This document shows positions 10,045 through 16,646 of a DNA stretch of 39,696 nt, one piece after another. The notes beneath the pieces are model-generated. The model was not told the DNA's origin. It saw only the letters and a list, made by a program, of their open reading frames with translations, and did not search any database. Positions within the stretch are counted from its first letter, which is position 1; every line of letters begins with the position of its first letter. The stretch is from Bacteroidota bacterium (GTDB taxonomy: Bacteria > Bacteroidota > Bacteroidia > Palsa-948), in NCBI GenBank assembly GCA_016213405.1, contig JACRAM010000114.1, positions 1 to 39,696 on the forward strand, in the 5' to 3' direction. The translations under genes were made by a program, and so were the position numbers.

Positions 10045-11151
10045 TCAGTTGTCGGTGATTACTAATTTGTCTGCCGAGATGGTTTTATTGTCTTGAGTCA
10101 GTCGAAGAAAATACAGTCCACTTGGTAAATTGTCCCGGTTAAAAATAATTGTTTGTTCCGATAAATTGTTCATTTGTTTTACTGTCTGACCGAAGGAATT
10201 GTAAACTATCAACGAAGCGTCTTTCAAAAACATATCTGCCTGCAAAGTTGTCTTTACCGAAAAGGGATTCGGGAATACTTTAATAGTATGATTTTTTGAA
10301 TTTTCTACCACTGAAGAAGCGAAATAACAAGATAAATAATAGTTTAATGCTGAGTCAATATAAGCGGGGGTCAGTTGAAACCCGCCATGTCCTAAAGAAT
10401 CGTCTTTAATGAATAAACCAACAACTCCATTATTTGCTTCGACCCACAATTTAGAACTATCCATGGATTGGCAATTCGAAAAAATTCCCACATCCTTCCC
10501 ACCACAAAACATACCCCATTTTTTTCCGTTATAGAAAGTGTGCCCATACATGCCAGAGTTGATTTGAACATATAAATAAGTTGTATCGGGCTCAACTCGT
10601 CCTGAGTTTGACATTATCGTACAGAAATAATTTTTCCCTTTGGGTGGCCACACATCACGAAAAGCAACGGCATACGATATTTCAGAGCCGCGACTAAACC
10701 CATGAAAAAAAGCTTTATTAGAAGGATATTGTATTCGTGTTAATGCAGTATCAATGTATTCGTACAGATTAATATCACCAAAATATTCATTAGGATAGGG
10801 TACTGAATATCCTCTATACCATTGCATTGCAATTATTCCAACACCTTTTGCTTTAACATAGTCATGCCAAATAAAAAATTCATCAAAGGCATTGCCGGCA
10901 CTTCCATGTAGTGTTACTAATAAGGGATGACTATTTGGTGTTCCCCCTGTTGGAAACCATTGAAGATAAAACGAATTGCCGTCAGCAGTTGCCATGGCTA
11001 CGGCTCCGCTATCTATTGAATATTGTCCTCGTATAGGATCATTAGCAAATGCTGAGTCATACAATGCCTGTGCTACCGGGGGCAATTGTGCAAACACACT
11101 TGTAATAGAAGCGGTAAGCGTTGTGCAAATAATAAATAATATTTTTTTCAT
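10045..11151 (-). CDS. Secreted alpha/beta-hydrolase paralogue with T9SS sorting domain
   Basis: 368 residues, collinear with the neighbouring hydrolase. Signal peptide 1-22; LHGS motif at 81-84; nucleophile Ser153 in HGFSRGS; candidate Asp220 in CGGKD; His255 in LGHGGF. The sorting domain begins at KVFPNPFSVKTTL and ends with the same NKTISADKLVITDN tail. The catalytic domains have drifted apart while the signal peptide and the last 25 or so codons stay nearly identical, which fits tandem duplication with later gene conversion at the ends. Probably a surface or secreted esterase; substrate unknown. Confidence 0.85.
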   Translation of the reverse strand: MKKILFIICTTLTASITSVFAQLPPVAQALYDSAFANDPIRGQYSIDSGAVAMATADGNSFYLQWFPTGGTPNSHPLLVTLHGSAGNAFDEFFIWHDYVKAKGVGIIAMQWYRGYSVPYPNEYFGDINLYEYIDTALTRIQYPSNKAFFHGFSRGSEISYAVAFRDVWPPKGKNYFCTIMSNSGRVEPDTTYLYVQINSGMYGHTFYNGKKWGMFCGGKDVGIFSNCQSMDSSKLWVEANNGVVGLFIKDDSLGHGGFQLTPAYIDSALNYYLSCYFASSVVENSKNHTIKVFPNPFSVKTTLQADMFLKDASLIVYNSFGQTVKQMNNLSEQTIIFNRDNLPSGLYFLRLTQDNKTISADKLVITDN

Positions 11152-11210
11152 TTCTGATATTTGTTCTTTAGACGACCTGATTTTGGCAAAGTTTAACTTG
11201 TTTTTATTTT

Positions 11211-11293
11211 TTTTGTTCCATCAGTATCTCCTCTTTTGGGATACTGCCGGGTATTCATCAGAGTCTCGAGGCAGAGGATCTGCTTAGACTAAG
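11211..11293. repeat. Dispersed gene-3'-end hairpin repeat (copy 4)
   Basis: Starts TTTTGTTCCATCAGTATCTCC as in copy 2 and ends with a two-step hairpin: AGTCT, GCAGA, short loop, TCTGC, AGACT, then AAG. It lies between the small membrane protein gene and the hydrolase pair. Confidence 0.55.
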
Positions 11294-11338
11294 GGTATGC
11301 GTGTGAAAAATTGAAAATAAAACTATTCTTTAATATCA

Positions 11339-11695
11339 TCAGGCAATAGTTCTTTTCTTTGATTTTAAAAATAGAAATACACTTATTATCAGCAATGGCA
11401 AACCAATACCTAAATAAAGATTTCGTTCACCTTGCTGATTTTCTTTGTCTTTGTCAGCATATTTTACATATCGGTTTTCTTTTTCAAGTTCTTTTAGCAA
11501 TTCTTGTGCTTTTGGATCTTGCGATGCTTGAGCAATTTCTGTTTTTTTCAACAATTCTCCAACCATCTCATGATGATGATTCCATCGGTCTTCTGTTTCT
11601 GAAACGGAAAGTTGCCAAAAAATTCCAAAACCCATGCTTACTCCTCCTGCTATAAACAGAATGGCAGCAATGATTAATAATGTTTTCTTGTTCAT
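11339..11695 (-). CDS. Small two-helix membrane protein, unknown function
   Basis: 118 residues. One transmembrane helix at each end (LLIIAAILFIAGGVSMGFGI, residues 5-27, and LYLGIGLPLLIISVFLFL, about 92-110), followed by a positive tail KSKKRT. Between them is a charged helical, coiled-coil-prone segment rich in Glu/Lys (ELLKKTEIAQ, ELLKELEKEN). The family is not recognised. The soluble middle segment probably faces the periplasm, given the positive C-terminal tail. Starts at ATG 11695 after a 60-base AT-rich leader. Confidence 0.7.
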   Translation of the reverse strand: MNKKTLLIIAAILFIAGGVSMGFGIFWQLSVSETEDRWNHHHEMVGELLKKTEIAQASQDPKAQELLKELEKENRYVKYADKDKENQQGERNLYLGIGLPLLIISVFLFLKSKKRTIA

Positions 11696-11762
11696 TTTTT
11701 ACTGATTTAAAATTTGTGTGTCAACTTTTATTGTTTATCAATTAACAACCCCGAAACATAAA

Positions 11763-11796
11763 CAAAACTATGAAAAATAATTTGTCTGCATACAAA
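11763..11796 (-). promoter_or_regulatory. Possible promoter of the small membrane protein gene
   Basis: Minus strand: TTTG, 22 bases, TAGTTTTG. The -7 box fits TAnnTTTG; the spacer is 3 bases longer than the usual 19, so this is tentative. Confidence 0.35.
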
Positions 11797-11815
11797 GTCA
11801 GTCCGCCTTTCTTCT

Positions 11816-11877
11816 CAGCAGTGTCTCTTCGCTTTGCTCCGAAGGTCAGAAGGAGTCCTTCGGACTGCCTGGATTAA
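11816..11877. repeat. Dispersed gene-3'-end hairpin repeat (copy 5)
   Basis: Contains TCCGAAGG, GGAGTCCTTCGGACTGCCTGG and ATTAAA, abutting the stop codon of the erythromycin-esterase-like gene. AGTCC-ttc-GGACT forms a hairpin. The same core is present at 13318-13335. Confidence 0.6.
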
Positions 11878-11879
11878 AC

Positions 11880-13166
11880 TCATCTTTTTCTCAGGTACTC
11901 ATAGTCATATTTCAAATATTTTGGCGGTGTAATTTTGTTGACTAAAATAAATCCGTCAAAAACATTCCTGATGTTTTCTTCTTCTGACACATCTTCTCCT
12001 GTCCATTCGGTCCATTTTGAAGATTCAAACATCCAGGAGTTTCCTTCGCATTTAGTCTGATGAATCATATCAACAAAAGTATTTTCATACCCACTGCCAT
12101 GCATTATTCTTTCTACAGACAAACTATCTGTTGGGGTTCTGAATTCATAAATCAATCTTTCAGGATTAGAGTTTTCCGATACTTGAGACATTACATAGCA
12201 ACCCTTCCCGCTATAACTTAAAAACCCAATAGTGTAGGTTGATTTGTAGTAAGAGGAATCGGTTGCCAAGTGATATTTCCATTTTGCAATATGAGAATCT
12301 TCAGCCCAGACAATAATTTTTTTTCCGGGATAAAGAGCTGTAGTTAAAAATTTCAGATGCTGCGACATTATATAATCTCTGAATTTGGCAATTAATTTAG
12401 TCATATTCAAATTTTTTCTAGGCAATATGTTTGCCATATAGGCGCTGTCTCGGTTGCTATAGTGAAGTAATTCAATACGCGATTGGATAAAAAATTTCGC
12501 TGCTATAATATTTTGACTCTCCTTCTTCTGAAATTTATCTTCATTCTTATTAATAAAATCAATCAGATTGAAATAAACCAAAATCTCTTTATCATTCATG
12601 CTTTTGTAAAGGTCTTTTTCTTCTTTACTCAAAATATTTCCAATCGTCCACTTACGAACTCCCATTCGGGTAAGCATTGAATCGCTTTCCTTTATTTCTT
12701 TTGCATACGATGGATTTACAGGAAGAATAAGGTTATATAAGAAACGGGAAAACGAATAACTTCCATTACTCGCCAGATAATCCACTCCTGCAACATCCAA
12801 AGGATTTTTTGTGGAATGAGTATTTTTTATGTAATTAAATAAGGGCACTATTTCTTCAACATGCCAAAGTGAACTGAGCGAATTGTAAATGGACGTGCGA
12901 ACATCTGCAGTGGATATATTCAGGTTCGCGTTATAGGCATCACCGGCATTGCTTTCAAAAGCAAGCACATCAAATCCTAATGAATCATGAAGGTATTTCA
13001 CCATTCTTGATTTTAACAAAGTAAACTCCGCAACTCCATGACTATTTTCTCCGAGAAAAACTATTTTTTTATCCTTTAAAACCTCTTTAAGAAATGAAAG
13101 GTCACGAAAGTCATTTGTATCAGTTATTGAAACTCCAAATGATTTTTTTGAATCCATTGCTCCCAA
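11880..13166 (-). CDS. Erythromycin-esterase-like hydrolase (main frame; signal peptide frameshifted away)
   Basis: 428 residues from the TTG at 13166 (first ATG at 13157). It resembles the Ere/succinoglycan-biosynthesis hydrolase family: FLGENSHGVAEF (Glu40, His43 in the positions of the conserved Glu and catalytic His), LGFDVLAFES (Glu71), and VWAEDSHI (His292). In classical Ere enzymes the last motif is WAHNxH; here the first His is Glu289. The family hydrolyses cyclic esters including macrolides, but Bacteroidota carry many members of unknown substrate, so macrolide resistance is not claimed. A signal peptide plus ...NPAWEQWIQK lies immediately upstream in another frame (13124-13240); one extra A in an A7 run at 13143-13149 would join them, giving a secreted protein of about 455 residues. 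Confidence 0.8.
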   Translation of the reverse strand: MGAMDSKKSFGVSITDTNDFRDLSFLKEVLKDKKIVFLGENSHGVAEFTLLKSRMVKYLHDSLGFDVLAFESNAGDAYNANLNISTADVRTSIYNSLSSLWHVEEIVPLFNYIKNTHSTKNPLDVAGVDYLASNGSYSFSRFLYNLILPVNPSYAKEIKESDSMLTRMGVRKWTIGNILSKEEKDLYKSMNDKEILVYFNLIDFINKNEDKFQKKESQNIIAAKFFIQSRIELLHYSNRDSAYMANILPRKNLNMTKLIAKFRDYIMSQHLKFLTTALYPGKKIIVWAEDSHIAKWKYHLATDSSYYKSTYTIGFLSYSGKGCYVMSQVSENSNPERLIYEFRTPTDSLSVERIMHGSGYENTFVDMIHQTKCEGNSWMFESSKWTEWTGEDVSEEENIRNVFDGFILVNKITPPKYLKYDYEYLRKR

Positions 13167-13240
13167 GCCGGGTTAACTTGTCCGAAGGAAGTTAATGCAC
13201 AGAGGAAAACAGATAGTCCGGATAATATATATATTTTCAT
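13124..13240 (-). pseudogene. Out-of-frame signal peptide of the erythromycin-esterase-like gene
   Basis: ATG at 13240 begins MKIYILSGLSVFLCALTSFG, a clear signal peptide, then QVNPAWEQWIQKN before the frame drifts and stops at 13124. It overlaps the main esterase frame. With A8 instead of A7 at 13143-13149 the reading becomes ...WIQKKSFGVSITDTND, continuous with the enzyme. The gap may be a real phase-variable or decayed site, transcriptional slippage, or a sequencing error. Confidence 0.7.
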
Positions 13241-13280
13241 TTTATTGTTCTTCTCATCCGTGTCTCCGTTTCGGGACACT

Positions 13281-13348
13281 GATGTGTTTTACGCAGAGCT
13301 TTTCAGGAGACTCTCCGAAGGAGTCCTTCGGACTGCTGGGACTAGAGG
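13281..13348. repeat. Dispersed gene-3'-end hairpin repeat (copy 6)
   Basis: GATGTGTTTTACGCAGAGCT matches copy 1 at 7927; the right half carries GGAGTCCTTCGGACTGC as in copy 5 and ends GGGACTAGA, shortly before the cupin stop codon. Confidence 0.6.
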
Positions 13349-13368
13349 ACACGAATGGGTATTCATTG

Positions 13369-13932
13369 TCAGTCAACTTTCAATGGTGCCCCAACAACTG
13401 TCATATCATGGTCTGCAAAAACTTTTGCGATTTCTTCTTTAGCAGGAGGAGATGTCCATTTGTCGGTTACCTTAAAAAATGCTTCCATTTTTCCTGCCGG
13501 CAAATAAGAAACAATCATCTTTCCTTTTTCTGTTAGCTGAACGAAAGCGTGTTGTACATTTCTCGGAAGAAAAATAGTGTCGCCAGCTTTCATTTGATAT
13601 TTATCTTCCCCCACTTGAAAAAGATATTCTCCATCAATAACATAAAACCATTCGTCCTGGAACGGGTGAATGTGTAATGGAGGTCCGCCTTTTGGTGTGA
13701 GTCCTGTCTGTTCAAAAACTGCCAAATCTCCTTCGGTGTCAGAAGTAGAAATTTTGATATCTAAGTTATTTAAAGTGACACCTTTCATTTTGTAGTGTTC
13801 ACCAAAACGGGCTTCTCCGGCACTTACTTTAAATCCTTTATCAGTTCTCATAAATATTTTTGTTTTAATTTTTGCAAGCATAGTTATTGGATACAAGGCA
13901 AGCGCACCCAAAATAAAATTTCTACGTTTCAT
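13369..13932 (-). CDS. Exported cupin-domain protein
   Basis: 187 residues with one cupin barrel. Cupin motif 1 is HIHPFQDEWFYVIDGE, giving metal ligands His87, His89 and Glu94; motif 2 is PRNVQHAF with His128. The full 3-His/1-Glu set is present, so a metal-dependent enzyme or sensor (quercetin-dioxygenase-like) is plausible; the substrate is not identifiable. The N-terminus MKRRNFILGALAL has a twin-arginine-like start and a hydrophobic stretch, suggesting export, possibly by Tat. The start overlaps by 11 bases the end of a caspase-like fragment, so both may be read from the promoter at 14214-14244. A hairpin repeat follows the stop. Confidence 0.85.
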   Translation of the reverse strand: MKRRNFILGALALYPITMLAKIKTKIFMRTDKGFKVSAGEARFGEHYKMKGVTLNNLDIKISTSDTEGDLAVFEQTGLTPKGGPPLHIHPFQDEWFYVIDGEYLFQVGEDKYQMKAGDTIFLPRNVQHAFVQLTEKGKMIVSYLPAGKMEAFFKVTDKWTSPPAKEEIAKVFADHDMTVVGAPLKVD

Positions 13933-14167
13933 ATTGTTTAGCTTTCTTTTTTTTTAATGCGCCCGCTAAATTACACTTAATGCACTTAATACTGCTTCTG
14001 TTTGCTTCATTATCAAATAATGGTTTTTTTATTGTTTTATAACCATATTTAGACACAAGGACATCTATTAATTTTTTAGCATCAAGTTTTGCGTTGTTTA
14101 AAGAAAGGAATGAACTATCAATGTATTTATCAATAGCAATTACAAGTATATAGTTTTCGCCTTTCAA
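13922..14167 (-). pseudogene. Truncated N-terminal fragment of a caspase-like (peptidase C14) protein
   Basis: 81 residues from a TTG. KGENYILVIAIDKYIDSSFL, then LNNAKLDAKKLIDVLVSKYG and LFDNEANRSSI match the first strand and helix of bacterial caspase domains (YALVIGI..Y.....L.NA..DA..L...L...YGF). The catalytic His and Cys lie further on in the family and are missing: after RSSI the sequence turns into unrelated KCIKCNLAGALKKKK and stops inside the cupin start. I read it as a stump left by a deletion. An ATG at 14201 lies in another frame, so the 5' end may also be frameshifted. It still carries an intact consensus promoter. Confidence 0.6.
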
Positions 14168-14213
14168 GAGTTGATAGTTTATTATTGTAAACCCACTTCA
14201 TTTTCCCACAAAG

Positions 14214-14244
14214 CAAAAGTAAACCAAAACCAAAGTTTAGCAAA
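14214..14244 (-). promoter_or_regulatory. Promoter cassette, copy A
   Basis: Minus strand: TTTG, 19 bases (ctaaactttggttttggtt), TACTTTTG. This is a perfect Bacteroidota promoter and the same DNA as at 36465-36495, including the spacer; the flanking GCAAATAAATCTTTCAAC is also shared (rc at about 14248-14265), preceded by a run of nine G at 14267-14275. Confidence 0.8.
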
Positions 14245-14303
14245 GGGTGTTGAAAGATTTATTTGCGGGGGGGGGAATATTGACGAGTAACAGGAATATT
14301 TCC

Positions 14304-14474
14304 TTATTCAAGCTTCAGTTTTTTTATGATACGCAGTATCGCATCTGCTTTTCCTTCGAGGTGGGCTTCTTTGGTATATGCTCTTTGCTCGCGGGCATCT
14401 TTCATTTCCTGAGAAGCGCGCTCAAGTTCTTTATAAAGCCATTCTAAAAGTTCCTGTGCTTTTTCTTTATGCAT
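14304..14474 (-). CDS. Small charged helical protein, 56 residues, unknown
   Basis: ATG 14474 to TAA 14304. The product (MHKEKAQELLEWLYKELERA, later EGKADAILRIIKKLKLE) is strongly helical and amphipathic with alternating acidic and basic residues, like a small coiled-coil or dimerisation piece. The frame stays open upstream of the ATG to a TAG, so it could be the tail of a decayed longer gene. A promoter with TTTG-N18-TATATTTG lies about 110 bases upstream on the same strand. Family not recognised. Confidence 0.45.
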   Translation of the reverse strand: MHKEKAQELLEWLYKELERASQEMKDAREQRAYTKEAHLEGKADAILRIIKKLKLE

Positions 14475-14583
14475 GATGTATATTCTTACACCGATTACTA
14501 AAATATCATCTACCTGTTCTGTTCCACCTTTCCAGAAAGTTATCTAAGTGTATTTCTTGTTCCTGCATGGTCTTGGACTGAAC

Positions 14584-14648
14584 GACAAATATACCAATCT
14601 CATTGCTTTTTCAAAGAGAGAGAAGAATTGAAGAAAATTATAATTTTT
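14584..14648. repeat. Inverted repeat, left arm
   Basis: Shares GCAAATATACCAATC-like and AGAAGAATTGAAGAAAA stretches, in the same order, with the reverse complement of 15028-15093. The arms enclose about 380 bp (14649-15027) that holds a gene remnant and a terminator. Confidence 0.65.
14586..14615 (-). promoter_or_regulatory. Promoter facing left, within the left arm of an inverted repeat
   Basis: Minus strand TTTG, 18 bases, TATATTTG. It would transcribe toward the 56-codon ORF. The surrounding 65 bases recur in inverted form at 15028-15093, where the same TATATTTG box serves the TPR gene. Confidence 0.55.
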
Positions 14649-14780
14649 ATAACAAACTCATATAAAACTGAAGCAAACTAGTATCTGTTTAAGACAATCT
14701 CTTATGAATTTTGCTCAAGCAGGACTCTTTCTATGGTAACACCCGCTTTTATCTTAGCAGGCAGAATTCTTTTTTTTAAT

Positions 14781-14800
14781 AAGTATCCGCACGGATACTT
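14781..14800. terminator. Perfect hairpin followed by T-rich DNA
   Basis: AAGTATCCG-CA-CGGATACTT, a 9-bp stem with a 2-base loop, followed on the plus strand by TTGTCTTGTTTTT. Possible plus-strand terminator, although no plus-strand gene ends here. Confidence 0.4.
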
Positions 14801-14834
14801 TTGTCTTGTTTTTAATTTTATGCAATGTGGTAAC

Positions 14835-14874
14835 AAAAAAAATCTCTCCTGACATTTACAAGTCAGGAGGGATT
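14835..14874 (-). terminator. Rho-independent terminator, minus strand
   Basis: On the minus strand an 8-bp stem CTCCTGAC/GTCAGGAG extended by AATC/GATT is followed by eight T. It lies just after the gene remnant at 14899-14940 and resembles the hairpin at 33398-33434, suggesting both came from related gene ends. Confidence 0.65.
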
Positions 14875-14898
14875 CTGATTTCTAAACACTAAATATTT

Positions 14899-14940
14899 TT
14901 ATTCTACCATAATTGAAATAACATCGCTGTCAGTGTCTGT
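14899..14940 (-). pseudogene. Last codons of a lost gene similar to the FnIII-like protein at 33688
   Basis: The minus strand reads DTDSDVISIMVE then TAA, almost the same as the GPDSDVISIMVA end of the 241-residue protein at 33688-34413, and the DNA is alike over about 30 bases. Immediately upstream the frame is closed by TAG and no homology is recognisable. The stub keeps its terminator. This looks like the 3' scar of a deleted paralogue. Confidence 0.55.
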
Positions 14941-15027
14941 CTACAAAGGCAAACCCAGATAGTTGTTTCATCTGAGCAGCAAATACAATTTGAGTGAAAA
15001 AATAATCCCCACTTCCGTGCTAACCTG

Positions 15028-15093
15028 ATTATAATTTTCTTTTCTTCAATTCTTCTTTCTGTTTTAAAAAACAAACTGATTGGTATATTTGCC
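15028..15093. repeat. Inverted repeat, right arm
   Basis: Reverse complement of 14584-14648 with scattered differences. The outer end carries TATATTTG, the -7 box of the TPR gene. Confidence 0.65.
15084..15091 (+). promoter_or_regulatory. -7 promoter box of the TPR gene
   Basis: TATATTTG fits TAnnTTTG and lies 31 bases before the ATG at 15123. The expected -33 TTTG is degenerate (TTTCTG at a slightly long spacing). Confidence 0.45.
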
Positions 15094-15122
15094 GATGAAA
15101 AAAAATAAGAGTGAAGTAGAAA

Positions 15123-16558
15123 ATGAAAATCAGTAAACAATACACAGTAAACAGTAAACAATTTGTTTTGTTGCTGATTGTCTATTATCTACTGTTTACT
15201 GCTCCGCGCAAAGCGCAAAGATTGACTCCCTCCTCTCCCTCCTTAAAAAAGAAAAACCCGATACGAATAAAGTTATTCATTTAAATCTTCTCTCCCGCGA
15301 ATTTTTTCTCTCTGGCAATTATGATACCGCTCTTGTTTTTGCCAGTCAAGCTCTCGCCATTGCAAATTCCATTCCCTCTAAGAAGAGTAAGGGATGGGCT
15401 AAAGGCAAAGCCGCTGCTCTTGGTAATATTGGAACCGTCTATTATTATCAGGGCGATTATCCAAAAGCACTTGACTATTATTTCAAGGCGCTGAAAATAG
15501 ATGAAGAGATAAAAGATAAAACAGGAATGGCAAAACGTCTCGGAAATATCGGAATTGTTTATGATTTTCAAGGCGATTACCCAAAAGCACTTGACTATTA
15601 TTTTAAATCATTGAAAATGTTTGAAGATCTCGGAAATAAAAACGGAATTGCAGCAGACCTTGGCAACATCGGGAATATCTATGATAAAGAAGCGGGAAGC
15701 CAAAAGACAGAAATCAAAAGAGATTCATTATTCAACAAAGCATTAACCTATTATTTCAGGTCATTGAAAATTGCGGAAGAACTCGGAAATAAAAATGGAA
15801 TTGCAATCTGGCTCAGCAACATCGGTATTGTCTATGATAAAAAAGCAGGATGTCAGAAGTCGGATGTCAGAAGGGATTCCTTAAATAAGAAAGCACTTGA
15901 CTATTATTTCAAAGCATTGAAAATGGATGAAGAATTAGGAAGGAAAAGCGGAATTGCCACTAACCTTGGCAATATTGGTTCGCTTTATTCTTCCGCAGGT
16001 AAGTTTAAGGATGCTGAAGAGTATTTGCAAAAAGCTCTTGCCTTATCCATAGAAATCGGAAGTAAAGAGGGAGTAATGGAATGGGAGCAAAATATCAGCG
16101 AACTTTATTCCAAACTCCGAACTCCTAGATACAAACTTGCCTTAGAACATTACAAACTCTACATTGTATACAGAGATAGCATTGCCAACGAAGAGAATAC
16201 CAAAAAGCAAACCCGAATCGAGATGCAATACGAATTTGATAAAAAAGAAGCCGCAACAAAAGCTGAAGCAGATAAGCAAGCGGCAGTGGCAGAAGCAGAG
16301 AGCAGGAGGCAAAAGATTATATTGTACTTTGTACTTTGTACTTTATTCATTGTACTTGTCTTCGCTGTTTTCATCTTCCGTGCTTTGCGCATTACTCAAA
16401 AGCAAAAACAATTAATTGAACTGCAAAAGAAAGTAGTAGAAGAAAAGCAAAATGAAATACTTGCCAGCATCCGCTATGCAAAACGAATTCAGGATGCGTT
16501 ACTGCCAACGGAAAAGTATATTGACAAAACATTGAAGCGGTTGATGAAGAATAATTAG
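15123..16558 (+). CDS. TPR-repeat membrane protein with coiled coil; frameshift near 15202
   Basis: The main frame runs from about 15150 to 16558 but has no ATG before 15527. ATG 15123 in another frame encodes MKISKQYTVNSKQFVLLLIV, then YYLLFTA, a signal peptide. One extra base near 15202-15206 would give ...LLFTASAQSAKIDSLLSLLKK and join the frames (about 478 residues). The rest has five or six TPRs (LGNIGIVYDFQGDYPKALDY), a transmembrane helix (IILYFVLCTLFIVLVFAVFI), and a helix ending SIRYAKRIQDALLPTEKYID. In Bacteroidota this linker normally leads into a SpoIIE/PP2C phosphatase or kinase output domain; here the protein stops 12 residues later. It is probably a sensor-like periplasmic TPR protein without an output domain. 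Translation from 15527 would drop the signal peptide and first TPRs. Confidence 0.75.
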
Positions 16559-16592
16559 CAGATGGATTCTGCAAACTCACTAAACAAAAAAG

Positions 16593-16627
16593 AAACCCAG
16601 CACATACTATCTATGTACGGGGTTTTT
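16593..16627. terminator. Bidirectional terminator between convergent genes
   Basis: AAACCC, G, ACAT / ATGT, C, GGGTTT with two mismatches, followed by TTT on the plus strand and, on the other strand, by TTTCTTTTTTG. It sits between the TPR gene and the convergent giant gene. Confidence 0.7.
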
Positions 16628-16646
16628 CTATGATGAAAGGTTACTG

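Noticed and set aside
11880-13166. Macrolide-resistance gene
   Set aside because: Family membership does not show the substrate, and one active-site motif is changed.
14904-15161. Minus-strand 85-codon ORF
   Set aside because: It spans the inverted-repeat arm and the gene scar in the wrong frame, and the homology to the FnIII-like protein is in another frame.
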